A stretch of DNA of 64,000 nucleotides from assembly GCA_964036195.1 (NCBI GenBank), contig OZ038452.1, positions 20,161,785 to 20,225,784 of the forward strand, read 5' to 3'. The number at the start of each line of letters is the position of its first letter. Position 1 is the stretch's first letter. Positions 35,311-47,500 of the stretch are shown piece by piece. The notes under the pieces were generated by a model, which ran no database searches, was not told where the DNA came from, and saw only the letters and a list, made by a program, of their open reading frames with translations. Origin of the DNA: Sphaerolaimus hirsutus (taxonomy: Eukaryota > Nematoda > Chromadorea > Monhysterida > Sphaerolaimidae). The translations under genes were made by a program, and so were the position numbers.

Positions 35311-36336
35311 TTCCGCTACCTATCATGAGACAGAGGGTGGATCCAATAACACTGCCGTTGAGTATATTTATATACCTCGAAAAATGCAAACTTGCTATCC
35401 TTATCACCGTATTAATACGTTTAAATACAAGTTAGGGCAGGGTGAGTAAAACGGTAAAAACAGAAACGTGAGTCGATTCTGCCACCAGGACCACTCAAGC
35501 AAACGTAAACGTAGGTGTGTATGATAGTTCTATTTACGCAGTTCTCTGTATCATGAGTGAATGCATGCGGCATATTGCAAAATCAGGCCGTCTGAAAGTG
35601 ACGCACCAAAGTTTCAGAACGGGCACACTTCCGTCCGCTTATTTTGCTACATATATTCTTTATTTATGGTTTAGGTATGTATTTACGAATCTGAAATAAA
35701 GCCGCACATCAGTGTTAGAAAAGCTTGATGGGAAACTGTTCTATCGTGCTTAAAAAATTTTACTGGCTAGACATCGCGCCTTAACAGCATTCACTCATAA
35801 TCACCACAATCAGAGCAGATTAAGTGCGTTCAGGATAAGCCAGGATTTCATATTGTCTCATTTACAGATCCTCCTTGGGCATACATCATCCACAACATGA
35901 TCACCTATTTGTTTACCACTGTCACCAACAAATAAGCAATGAAAATCAACGCTCCACAATAGTATCACTCAGATTTAAAAGAATAAAAAAGTTGCTCAAA
36001 TACCACTTTTATTCTTTTCTACAAATGTCAAATTTGTCTTCGCTGTACACATAGATATTTAGAACTGGTGCGAGTTCCGCCAGTGGCAAACTTAAAAGTG
36101 AAGAGTGAAATTGAAAGTTAAAAGCAATGCAAAATGATAAATGGCACGCCCAATCAAAAGTCAAAAGTAAAGTTAAAAGTAATGTACTTGCGGAACTGGC
36201 CCCTGACCAAAATGAGATTATTCCCTTATGTGTGCAAAGAAAAACGTTTTGCTTGGTAACGTTTGTAAACCCATTATCTGTTAACTTGCTCAGAGTTTTT
36301 CACAGTCAAAATTAATCAGCATGCAGGAATAGTCAG
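35311..36336. other. Unique DNA with one small palindrome
   Basis: 36061-36210 is the divergent second copy of the GTTCCGCNAGTGG palindrome. No exon recognised. Confidence 0.35.
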
Positions 36337-36612
36337 GGGTATTCAAGATTTTGACCCTCCGGGGGGTTGGATAGATAGCAAATCGCTGCTCCGGCGGGAT
36401 ACATTGCTAAAAAAACATTTTGGGGCGGAGGGGGGGGGGGGTTGGTGAGGGTTTGGTTGGGGGTAAACCTTCAATATATAGGTCGGTTTATTCAAGGTGC
36501 AGAAGGTAGAAAATGGGGGAACATAGCTAAAAACATAGGTATCCTTTTGCCTCCGGGGTAGATAGATAGCTGGGCGATTTGGGCTGGGGGGTGGGTAACG
36601 CCCCTATGGGAG
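36337..36612. mobile_element. GATAGATAGC hAT-like element just upstream of the neuropeptide gene
   Basis: CAGGGGTATTCAAGATTTTG to about GTAACGCCCCTATGGG, with a near duplication GGAATAGT / AGAATAGT. It ends about 160 bases before the neuropeptide ATG, so it lies in or next to its promoter. Confidence 0.55.
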
Positions 36613-36774
36613 AATAGTGCCATAAATATAGTACCTGTCTACGCGGACAGCTCACAAAATTAAGCCGAGTAAACCACACGAACCCACACAAAATTCCCTT
36701 CTTCTAAGAACACACCCACCCAAGCAGGTAACCCAGCCCGCCCAGGTGGGTCTAGCACGACCACCGCCCCAAAA

Positions 36775-36952
36775 ATGGCCACCAGCCCCCTGTCATTACT
36801 AACACTAGCGTTGATTGCGATCGCCGCGCTGAGCTTGTCATCGGCGGAAAGCGGCGAGGATGACGCGGACAACATGGCCGCCACGCTGATGGAGGCCATG
36901 TGCCACGAGTACCCGCACGTGTGCGACCACTTGCTGCGCGAGATGCAGCAAG
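36775..36952 (+). CDS. Neuropeptide precursor exon 1 (signal peptide, two-cysteine spacer)
   Basis: The ATG at 36775 starts a signal peptide and is the first in-frame Met. The exon ends CAGCAAG|GTTGGT in phase 1. The segment MCHEYPHVC has the only two cysteines of the precursor. Confidence 0.88.
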
Positions 36953-39738
36953 GTTGGTGGGGGTTTGGGGCGGGTGGATGAGACTTGTCGACTTTAGAGT
37001 CGAGTGTTTTCTATCTCTACTTATTGGATTTTGGAATAAATTTTGAAAATTTTGAAAACTGAAATTTTGGAATAAAGTGACTCGAATGTCGGAAATTTCA
37101 ACGGAATTTGTAATCCTTCACGCAATTTGAATCTGTATTGCATTGCACACTTTATTTTGCCAATTTTTTGTATACAATTCAGGTAGTTCCTAACGTTTCC
37201 CAACTGCCTGGCATAGAAATCAGATTTTATCAGAGGATGAAATGCTTAGAATTTGAATGAAAAATTTTGGGGCGGAGTGTTGCACATACCATATATCCTT
37301 CAATAAGACGCCCCTTAATTAAATCTCCTGTTGGCTAGGTGAGAAAAAATAACAATTCCCCTTGAATAACTCCCCCTCTGGTTATTTGATGTGTATCCAC
37401 CACAATGTGTATTTGAATGATTTTGATGCTGATGAACAGAGTTGTTAAAAATACTGAACTTTTTTCAAAGTAAACGTAAACGTAAACGTAAAGTACCTAT
37501 TTATTTTTTACTCAACCCTGAGTACAGAAAACGTAAAGTATTTTTAAAATACTTTCACGCGGCGTAAAACGTGAGTAAACGTAAATACCAGTATTTTTAC
37601 TCAGGGAAAACGTAAAAGCAAGTATTTTTTCAATTTTGTACTCAGAAAAACATAACGGTGAGTAGAGCAAACGTGGAAGTCATCACTTTCCATACCCGTC
37701 GTAACTTTGATCACTGCCGCTACGATTTTCACAGCTACTTCAATTCGTTTGAATAGCTTTTGCTCGTTTTGCACCCCATTATTTTTTTGGAATTACGTTT
37801 CCTGTACTTGGAGTAAGTGAGTACCGGTATTTTTTTCGGGAGAAAACGTAAACGTATTTACGCAGTAATCGAGTAAACGTAAATACGTTTTAACAACTAT
37901 GCTGATTAACACAAATTTCAACATGAATACCTTGTCTTGTTGTTGTTGAACTGTTAAATAACTAGATTATGTGAGCTGATGGAATGCATCTACAAAGTGC
38001 AAGTTCTGGGAAAAATTTTACCCCTTGAATAACTCCCTCTTCTTTCATCAGACTTTTCTTGTGAGGGGAATTATTGAAGGGGGTATTCAAGGGAGAGGAG
38101 GAACTATTCAAGGGGGGATTATTTAAGGTGAGAAATTGTTATTTTGTCAAAATTTTCAAGCATGTTTCTATCAACTGATTTCACAAAGTATGCTTTATAA
38201 CAAAGTAACATACCATTTATATTGAAATTCAACAACAACAGATAAAGTAAATATGTAAGTATTTATGTGTGTTTACACACTACCCTCACATGTCTGTCCT
38301 GTCACCATTTGTAGTGTGGAGAAAAAACACAGAAACTAATGAGTAAATTTTGCCAGACATGGAAAAACAATTCGCAGAAAAAAATGAATAAATTTTGCCA
38401 GACGTGGAAAAACAATTCGCAGAATTTTTTGCAGATGGGGAGTTATGAAAGGGGGAATTATTCAATAAAAGGCGGTGAATGAACATTGCTTACAATTTGC
38501 AGAAGTTGCCAAGCGAGCGCCATTCGTACGTCTGGGAAAGAGGGCGCCATTTGTTCGCCTTGGAAAGCGAGCCCCGTTCGTCAGACTCGGCAGAGCACCA
38601 TACGTACGGTCAGTCGCATGTGAATTCGTGCTTATTGTTATGCAATAGCATGAACGAATTGAAGCTTTTGCACTAAAAATGCCTTGAAAACTCAAAACCG
38701 CAAAAATGTCTCAAAATGCCTCAAATGCCACATTCTTATTCATGCTTTCACCTATTTTTAGCTACCGTATTTCCACGAATTGACCCCCTTCAAAACACCC
38801 TTTCAAAGACACCCTCTTCAAAATACCCTTGTTGAAGGGTCGAAAAAAGTGTCAGCAGTATCCTATAAATCCTGTCCTTATGAAGTTGTATCCACATGAA
38901 CTCATTGTCAACTACCTATCATGTCTGGCAGTTAAGTTGCAACAACTTTCACCCCCTTCTTGTTCATTCCGTATTTCCTCGAAATACCCCCCCCCCCCTG
39001 AATTAGCCCTCACCTTGAAATACCCCCAGTTCTAAACGAGCTGAAGAAAAATAAAGATATCCCTCGAAATACCCCCGTATGTAAAAGAACAGTCTTTACG
39101 AAAATTTGTGGCGAAATAATACCCCCTCAAAAATTTTCACTCTGAAGAATAAACACGCTGGGGGTATTTCGATGAAATACCGTATTTGGCCGAAATTTGC
39201 ATCTCAGCCATACATTGACATTTGTTTTGAACAGATTCGAGTTTACCATAACGAATCAGTTCTGATCTCCGTTAGGAGTAGTTGACCGACTTCTTATTTT
39301 GGTAAACCCAAATGCAGATGTATCAGCATTATAATTTTCAGTTGTCAACTAGTTTGCATAAGGCCATTATTTTAATGAACCCACGGCAACGTTCAAACGT
39401 AGACACCGCGTCATAAATGTTTCACTCTTTCTGTCCGTTAACCCGTATTCAGCATAAACATGCATGTCAAAGAATGTACTGAAGCCCTTCAAGACGATCA
39501 CCTAGGTAGTATTATTTTACGATACTTTCAACTAATATCTAATTACAACATCCAATCCCATTGCAGACTTGGCAAACGCGGCAGCAAGCGAGCCGCCTTT
39601 GTCCGGCTTGGTAAAAAGTCCGACATGGAGCACGACTCCGGCTCCGGCGACGTGGACGACGCCAAGCACAGCGAGAGCGCAGAAAAGCGCGCCCCGTTTG
39701 TGCGACTCGGACGGGCGCCCTTTGTCCGTTTGGGTTGA
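36775..39738 (+). CDS. Neuropeptide precursor with seven VRL-amide peptides (three exons)
   Basis: The three exons (36775-36952, 38503-38608, 39567-39738) join in phase to a 151-residue secreted precursor. Residues 1-24 are a signal peptide (hydrophobic LLTLALIAIAALSL). Residues 25-60 form an acidic spacer with two cysteines, C43 and C50, which could form a disulfide loop. Seven short peptides follow, each ending in Gly for C-terminal amidation: APFVRLG five times, APYVRLG once, AAFVRLG once. They are separated by KR, KK or single R sites. A 22-residue acidic spacer lies between the fifth and sixth. Intron 2 falls inside the arginine codon of APYVRLG. The product is a hormone or transmitter precursor for the regulated secretory pathway. 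I do not recognise the family: the C terminus resembles FxPRL (pyrokinin) and FVRI-type peptides but has neither exact signature. Confidence 0.9.
36953..38502. repeat. Neuropeptide intron 1 repeats
   Basis: 37442-37903 is a CGTAAA hAT-like element (CAGAGTTGTTAAAA to TTTAACAACTATG, duplication CTGATGAA / CTGATTAA). 37290-37390 and 37990-38130 are CCTTGAATAA remnants interrupted by it. The rest is unique. Confidence 0.5.
38503..38608 (+). CDS. Neuropeptide precursor exon 2 (three APFVRLG copies and start of APYVRLG)
   Basis: The acceptor is ACAATTTGCAG and the donor TACG|GTCAGT. It encodes EVAKR, then three APFVRLG units and APYV. The third unit is followed by a single R instead of KR. Confidence 0.9.
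38760..39190. repeat. Neuropeptide intron 2 repeats
   Basis: 38765-38850 and 38967-39186 are CCTCGAAATACC foldback pieces (CCGTATTTCCTCGAAATACC to GGTATTTCGATGAAATACCG). Confidence 0.5.
39567..39738 (+). CDS. Neuropeptide precursor exon 3 (end of APYVRLG, AAFVRLG, two APFVRLG, stop)
   Basis: The acceptor is CCATTGCAG. Its first base completes the split Arg codon, giving APYVRLG-KR-GSKR-AAFVRLG-KK. It ends with two APFVRLG units parted by a single R; the last Gly is directly followed by TGA. Confidence 0.92.
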
Positions 39739-40192
39739 GCAAAACGGCCGCAGAGATTAGACAAAGATGAAGGAATGAAGACCAAAGTTGGATTGGACAC
39801 CCTATAGCGTTGTTGTTCATGTGACAACCTCTCGTTCTATCCGCATATCACTACACCAAACAATAGTAAAATGTATGGCAAATTGCGGTGTGCTTGCTCC
39901 GCCCTTAGTGGACATATTCCATCATTTATGTATTCAGAGATCTCATCAACGTTGAGGAAGTTATATTGTTCCTGATTTGTGAAATGTGTAAAAACAGAGA
40001 GTTGGGAACTATGCAATGATCGACTATATGGGACATGGGTCAACCGGAATAACACTTTAAACAAAAATCTTCAGATCGTCTCATATTTATGCTTCATTGC
40101 GTGGCGCCAGGCCTCTCAGTGCACCAATTGCAGCAGTTAGATGGATAATTTACATCTGAACAGCATCTCTTAATTTAGCAATTAAATACAAT

Positions 40193-40198
40193 AATAAA
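40193..40198 (+). terminator. Candidate poly(A) signal of the neuropeptide gene
   Basis: AATAAA about 455 bases after the TGA stop; nothing stronger was noticed in between. Confidence 0.35.
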
Positions 40199-40399
40199 TT
40201 AGTCTGAGAAGCTTCACAAACGGAATGCAACTGGTGGTGCACGCAGTGCGCGCGTGTGTGCGTTAGCGAATGATGATCGCAAATATTTTTATATATCATT
40301 TCCGGTGCGTGGTGCGCAATAACATTTTTTGGAAGGTCACTTTTGATAAATGACATACACGTTCTTTTCACACTTTGTCACACTTGACGTGCCAAGACA

Positions 40400-43300
40400 A
40401 CTGGATGCAACAATTGCCCGCACAACACGTGGTGGGGGTCCAGATAGAGCGGGCCCACGTGAACATTAAAAAGTGTGGGCAAGTCAGAAATGGGCCAACT
40501 GTTTGGCACCTACACCGCGTGCATGTGCGTGCGGTCACAAAGGAAAGCGTGATCATTCTCAACAAATAGTTCATGATACCGTCGCCAAAATAATTACCAG
40601 AGCATCACGTACATATGTATGCACAGCTTGTTAATCAGCCCCACCGCGACATTCACATTTTCCCTACATTACTTTGCTTGCTTTGCGCTGATTCGTGTAG
40701 CGGTGCACTGTAAAATTGGTGCGTTTGTATTACTTTTTATCGTTGTGTTGACCACTTTTCTTCCAATAAAACGACATGAATCAATCTATTTAGTCGCCAA
40801 TTGACATTCACAATAAGGACAGTCGTAAATTCATGAGAACTGCGGCGATCGCACGCATTCACCGCTGCGCGCTCGTAAAGCACGGCTGACACGGCTGCGA
40901 CGTCGCACTGAGAGATCTTACAGTATCAGATGGAGAACGGGCGTGACGTGACAAGCGAAGCACTATGCAGCCGCGCCGCCCGCCCATTGTGACGTAAAAA
41001 ATGCAGGCCGCCACTGCTGCCCAGTCGCCGCTTTTGTGGTAGCCAGTGGAGCCAGGTACCGGGTGACACTATCGCCGATTCGTCCAACTGTGACACAAAA
41101 AGTAACGATGCGGGCGGCGGGGTGGCCGGCAGAAAACTCGCAAAAGTTTTGCAGACGTTGCAGGTTGCACAGGTAAATAAATTAGAAGCCGCACTTGGTT
41201 CGGTTGCTCGATAAAACAAGTGGGCGACACGCGCCGCCATATCACCAAAAACACACCCAAATCAAGTTTCATCTGCCACTGCCGTGAATTACGCAATTCA
41301 GCTAAAGCATCACAAAAATGACTGCCAACGAACGCGTGAACCACCGTGCTGTAACTAGCGGGGCATTCATTGTGCGCCGGGCGTAATGAGTAGCCGCAAC
41401 TGGTTTCAGAGCAGCGTCGGCGTGTCGCTGGCGCTGCCAGGTACGTATTGTAGCGGCCGCGAGAACGGCGCGGCAGAAGTTTTCTGCCGCCCGCCGCCGC
41501 CGCCGCCGTCGCGCACTAATTTTCACTCAACGCACGCGGGGCAGAGTCTCCGCCTGCCCAGATGAAGCGTGAACGCGTATTAAACGACCGTAAAGCGGCG
41601 AATCAACTCGTCCCGAGTGGCGCGAAACTGGGGACGGCTGAATTCGGCAGAGTTCGGCGGCAGGACGACGCGCGCGCGTCCGGCGCCGGTCACAACAACA
41701 GGACGACGCGTGCCGGCCGCGGCGGCGGCATTCGTGCGGCGGTGCCAGGCTCGGTGCCAGCCGCGGTGGGGACGAACGCGAAAATTGCGTCGCCGCCGTC
41801 CATCACAAGCTGCGGCTGCGACGGCAGACCGATGGGCAGCCCGTTGTTGACTTTGGAGTTGCGGCTGCGGCGGCGCGTGGCAGGCACGCGACAATCAGAA
41901 CGACATCGGGATTCCCCCTGCTAATGTCGCCGCCCAGGGCGCGTGCCAGGTGCGCCGCTGCACACACGCGCTCCGGCCGCCGCGGCCAACTGCGTAACTG
42001 CACTCACGCCCGCCCACACACTGGCCACGGTTGCGAACGGCCTGCCCTTTGACCTCACTCGCCGCTGCGCTGGGCGGAAAAGTTACGTTGCCACAAAGCA
42101 TGCGTCACAAATAAATTATATTTGCAATCTTGCGGTTGTGGTATTATGTGGTTTTACACACGGATATTTACATTTGCTTTCAATTTTCCGTTTGCATACA
42201 TAAATAATAAAGTTACGAATGTATCAATTGAGAAATGGAAATGGAGAAATAATAAAGAACGAGCAACACAATTACCCCTGATTATGATAAATAGTTCGAT
42301 TCGCCCCACAAACGATTGCTAATCGCGTAGAAACACTGTCGATTCACTGTTGAACGGCTGATTGCCTGGTCACCAATAAGATGGGTTATAGGCAAAAGAC
42401 AATCAACTACCAGATGAGCACCTAAATGACCAAAGTCATCTTCAATCATCCACACTCTGAATGTGCGCACAATGGGATTCAATGTGCCAGTAACCGGTGC
42501 GGTCAAAGGCCGCCTTTCCAGCGGCGTAAAATCGCCGCTCCTGGCACCGGCGAGGGGCGACGTTAATTGGCAAAAAAGGGGCGGCGCCGCGGCTCGAACG
42601 ATGCTAACGAACGCGAATGCGCGCGCGCGCGAACGACTGCCGAACGGGCGAAATGGGCACGAACGGTGCCTGTCGGTGACTGACTTTCAACGACCCCGCA
42701 GCGCCGCTCGAACGCGTGTATCATACTCATGGACCAGGTCAGTCACATCGACGTCGCCGAGCAGCCGCCGCCGCCAGACACCCGCCCAGGGGGGACACCC
42801 TCCCCCGAGTGCATTCATTCAGTCATGTTTCAGCCAATGTTGCTTCGCCGCCACTATACCTGCGCGGCGGGTAGAACGTCAACAACGAGAATTCACATCA
42901 AAGAGAGCAGATGTACACACGTGGAGGGGCGGAGAGCAAAAAAGAGGTATTGCATTCACTGCAACTGCAGTTGCCGCACGCGCGGGGGGGGGGGCGGCGG
43001 CGGCGCGGCGCTGCGGCGGCGGCAGTCGCGCGCGGCCCGGTGCCAGTGCGCACTTCACACATGCGGCGGCGGGCGGAGCGGCGGGCCGGCGGCGGCAGGC
43101 GCGTGCAGCGACGGGTGCCAGGTGGTGCCTGCCGCCGGGTGCGCGCCGGCCGAGCTCCTGTCAACCGCCGCCACCGCCGTCGACGATGGCCGCCGTTGTC
43201 GCTGCACTGCGCCGCCCTAACAACGGCGCGAATGCCAAACGCCACACACACACACTAGCGCACACTCACGCACTGCGCCCGGCCAAAAATACTACCAACT

Positions 43301-43420
43301 ACAAGAACGCCCGCCGCTGCCGTCCAGCCGCCGGCCGTGCGCTGGTGGTGCGTCGGCGCGCTTGTGTCATCCGGTGACAGGGCCGGCCGCCCAAAACCGA
43401 AAAGCGACCCCAGCACTGGC
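40400..43420 (+). promoter_or_regulatory. CpG-rich island and E-boxes upstream of cwo
   Basis: From about 40850 to 43420 the DNA is strongly GC and CpG rich (runs of GCGGCG, CGCCGC, GCGCGC), unlike the AT-rich surroundings, and ends about 800 bases before the cwo bHLH exon. CACGTG occurs at 40426, 40456 and 42918, and again at 43695 and 44055. Open frames of up to 304 codons here exist on both strands and reflect composition. It is probably the cwo promoter and 5' UTR; no start site could be fixed. Confidence 0.5.
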
Positions 43421-43749
43421 CAAGCCAACTTTCAGTCAACTCACCCTATCCAGTCGCGGTCAGTTGCATAGTAAGCGACTAGGGCAGCAGCATTGAGGAC
43501 ACCGAGTTCTACAAACCGCACGCCATGCACATTCTGTGCTGAACGACTGCAGAATATAGAAGCTAGCTGGAAGCTGGATTGCAGCCCGACCAGCCACAAT
43601 GATCTCAGTAGTACGTCCACTAGGGGACATGCCGCCGGCACCCGCGGCGCAGGTGTGTCTAACATTTACAATTTCACTGTACTCGTCTAATGAACACGTG
43701 TGCAGAATGTACTTTATGTATCTTACCTGTAAAAAGTGATCAAACGTGC

Positions 43750-43853
43750 AGATATCTTCGGGAGCTGTGCACACGACGACGGTGATAATGCCCACGGCGG
43801 AGGTGAACAGTGGTCACAGACTTGTCACGATACCGGCTTTCAGGGCTCTCAGG
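43750..43853 (+). CDS. cwo: Candidate upstream cwo exon
   Basis: An open frame ending GGCTCTCAG|GTGAGG, a strong phase 0 donor that fits the phase 0 start of the bHLH exon. It reads CHDTGFQGSQ before the join. It has no in-frame Met, so a further 5' exon would be needed; the acceptor AAACGTGCAG is weak. Similarity to cwo could not be judged by eye. Confidence 0.3.
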
Positions 43854-43876
43854 TGAGGAGCGGCAGCGAAACACAA

Positions 43877-44176
43877 TACCGCATTTCTTCTAATAGAAGT
43901 GTGCCGTTCTACTTTTCGTCGACTTTTTACCTGCCGATTTTTTCACCAATCTTTTTCACACATTTTTCATTTGAACACAAAATTTTTAATGAAACATGAG
44001 CAGCATTATGATATCATATTTTGAGCAACATATTGGTATTTTGATGTTTTATCACACGTGAAGTTCTAACACGTCGGATGTTCTCATTACAGTTTTCAAG
44101 TATTGTTTGTGTTTTGGCACTCTTTCAACCTGCCGTTCTATTGGAGGTATGCCGTTCTATTAGAAGACATACGGTA
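43877..44176. mobile_element. AATAGAACGGC MITE directly before the cwo bHLH exon
   Basis: TACCGCATTTCTTCTAATAG to CTATTAGAAGACATACGGTA, 300 bp with TA borders. It ends 29 bases before the exon start. An E-box TCACACGTGA lies inside it at 44055. Confidence 0.6.
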
Positions 44177-44205
44177 GTCACACATAAATTTACCGAGTCT
44201 ACCAG

Positions 44206-44520
44206 ACCTCAACACCTTCACTGTCACCGCGCAGCAACTCGCCGAGCTGCGGCGACCTGCGCCAGTACAGCAAGGAGTCCTCGCCGTGCTCGTCGGACAA
44301 CAACTACATGAGCAGCGGGACGGGGAACGGCGCGCACACGCCGCTCGGCTGTGAGAGCCCCACGCACATGGGCCGCGGCGGCGTGGGCGGCAACAACAAC
44401 AACGGCAGACCCAATAGGGACCCGCTGTCGCATAGGATCATCGAAAAGAGACGCAGGGACCGGATGAATAATTGTCTAAGTCACTTGTCCAGACTCATTC
44501 CGCCATCGTTTACCAAGAAG
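44206..44520 (+). CDS. cwo: cwo exon with basic region and helix 1
   Basis: The acceptor is AGTCTACCAG and the donor AAGAAG|GTGTGT, 105 codons in phase 0. It ends [10 protein letters not shown] at the HLH loop. It is CpG and GC rich compared with the flanking intron. Confidence 0.94.
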
Positions 44521-47500
44521 GTGTGTGAGCGTGGAAATTGACTTTAATGCTTACAAAAATAGCTAATTACACAGAGTAGATAACATATTCAAGATTATAA
44601 GTTATATTTACAGAAAAGAAGGTTGTGACTAGAGATGGCCGGTGCTTTTTAACTAATAAAATGTTTTTAAAAATGGCAGGTAAATACCGATTCACAACGT
44701 ATTTTGTATTTTTGCGCGCAAGCATACAATTTTTCATTAATTTTGTGGTATTTTTAGTGGCAAACCTTCCATTGATGCATGCCACCATGTAACAACAAGC
44801 TCTGATATGTTAATGTATTATCTAAGGTAAGACAATGTGCTTTCACATGCTTCTGACGTATGAAACATCACTCTCAATATATTTACTTTCGCTTCTAAGC
44901 TTTTTTGAGCACTGCTCTGTCTAATTTCAATTGAGGTCAAGATTATTTTAGTTTTCGGGGTGCAATTAGGTTTGGAAAAAACTTTTTTTTCGGAAAATAA
45001 TTCCGAAATATGGTTATCAGTCAACATATACAGGTAGGAAAATGGAAGCTTTAACACTAAAATGCCTCAGAACCAATGGAAACAGCCACCAATGGTAATG
45101 CGGTTGTGAAATTGCGCGCTTGCACACAAAAAATTGCTAAATACCCAGTGCATAAGACTAATTTTTTTGGCTGAGGTTTAAAAAACGATTTCGATGGTCA
45201 CGGTTTTTTTATCAAACAACATGAGTTCCTTTAAGTTCAAAAACTTCGGCCATCCCTGGGTGCGATCTAAGAATGACACTTGATTTATAAAAAATAAATG
45301 TAATCCAACAATAATAGAAATCATAGAAACTCGAAGGAGCATCATATTTTTCTCAAAATTTTCTTTCATCCATCCTTAGTCCCATCGACCAAAAAACAAC
45401 GACATTCAGTGAACGATTCTGACATTTCTCGTAGTCAAACAAACTCGCACTCGCAGGGCCGCGGTCGGGTCGAGAAAACGGAAATCATCGAGATGGCCAT
45501 CCGTTACATGCAGCACGTGCACGAGGAGCAGCGCCGCTTGCAGCAGCACATCGCCAACGCCGGCATCGGCATGCCCGCCGCCGCCGCCGCGCCGGCCGTG
45601 CAGAATGGACTCGACGATGCGACGCAGAGCGAACCCATCGATATCGGTACGTTGCTTGCGACATATTGATGTGTTTGAGATAGATATTTAGTTGCATTTT
45701 TTTACTGATTATGAATTGGGATTGCGCTGCTCAACTTTCATGCGAATCCATCCAGCATGCTCATAAATATAAAGGATTACTATGCGCCCGAAACAGTGCC
45801 ATTTATTCAACGGTCTGTATAAAAACGTGCAAAATCTATAGGGAAATGAACCTATGAACTTAGACATGTAATTACAATTACATGGAAGTACTTAGATAGG
45901 TTATTAATTACTTATATATGTAATTACATGCAAGGTATAACTACATAGAATTTCAGACATACATAAATACGTTTTGTAGGTCTAGTCAATGATACATACT
46001 GCCTCACTCTGTCATAGTGTTTATTATAAGATGCTGCATTAATTTGACCCCATTCCATTCAACTCAGCCCACGTCCATTCATAAAAGTAGACTCTACTTA
46101 GCTGGGCAAAAAGCCGCGAAAGAATCAGGCTAACCGTGCCAGCGTCCACCTGGCAGCGAAGTGGGCAGTTACGCACGCTGCCGCCGGAGCACATGCACGG
46201 GCAGACACTCGCGCATGCGACCGCCACCACCATCAAAAAACAGGCAATTAGGCAATCCACGTGCGAATGCACACGCGCGCGGCCGCTGGCAGTCGACGAG
46301 TCGTTTATGCATGCGCTCGCCGCCGCCGTCGCGGCTGTGCCAGGTGCCGACTGCCACAACCTCTCGCCCGCCTGAAGGCAGCGAAATATCCAGATGAATA
46401 GTAAAATTCTGTTTGTTTGCCGCGCGCGCACGCGCGCAAATGCCGGATAATAAATACTATGAGTCGCGTACGCGAGTATCCGACCACAGTGGTTGGCGAC
46501 TGTTTATCTAATAGGATAGGCCGGTGCGCATGCGTGGGGATCGGTGATAAGGTGCAAGGTCGGTCATGAGCCGCTGCAGATGCCGCGCGGCCGTCACGCG
46601 TCACTCGCTTGTTTGACACGTGAACCGAACGAGTCAATGCCGTCACTCAACGTTTTACCTCAACTCATCAAGTCAACACACCTAAACATATACGGTGATT
46701 GAACGCAATGATTCCACACGCAGACGACACGCAAGAATGCAACAACAACAGCAAAGACGCCAGCACGTGCACCCAGGAGGACCAGGAAAACACGGTGGAG
46801 ACAAAGCCGGAAACGGACAAACTCGCAAACGATGCTGATCGTGGCCACGATGGCGGTTCGGTGCAGCCGCCCAGTGAAAGTTCACCCAATGAAAGTTCGA
46901 GCGACTCGACGAAAATTCGAACGAATGCAGACGATCCAAAGTACAGACAGGGCTATTTTGACTGCGTGGCGGAAACTCTGCGTTTCCTGGCGATCGCCGG
47001 GGGTCGCCTGATTGATGATGGAACAAAGGCGCAGTTGTTGCTCCATTTGCAGAAGTACTTTGGCCACGTTACGCATGGTCGGTTGGTGTTTGAAAATAAA
47101 AATAACACGTTCTCTGATATGGGACACACTAGGGTTCAAATGGGATCAACGTTTTGTGATCGGGAATGATTGGTATTTTGAATTTTCGGGATCGGTATAA
47201 GGTGATCGGAGTCGGGATTTTTGACAAAGTTACAGGGTTTTTCTTTAATTTTGCACAAAACAATCCAAGATACACTTGAATGCCATAGAAGTGACATAAT
47301 ATGCACACAGGAGGTTTCCGTTCACATTTCTCGGCACAAAAAAAGTCATTTGGAAATGGGGCTTCGAGATCCGGGATGGGGATCCCGTTTGAAGCATATG
47401 GCACACCAACGAATAAGGCAAACAAATACACACTCACGCAGACTCCACAAACTCGACACTGGCCAAGCTGTTATACGGCGAGACCAAACCCACCACCTTC

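Noticed and set aside
41562-41924. ORFs flanking 41.6-42.0 kb as a possible first cwo exon
   Set aside because: No donor in a matching phase with recognisable cwo sequence could be supported.
42463-43377. 304-codon ORF, with further long ORFs on both strands
   Set aside because: Lies in the CpG island; stop codons are rare there because of GC content. Composition is Ala/Arg/Pro in every frame and no domain is visible.
45409-45456. Upstream Met ([10 protein letters not shown]) as start of the cwo helix 2 exon
   Set aside because: The family sequence resumes exactly at GRGR after an AG acceptor; the upstream codons are intron.
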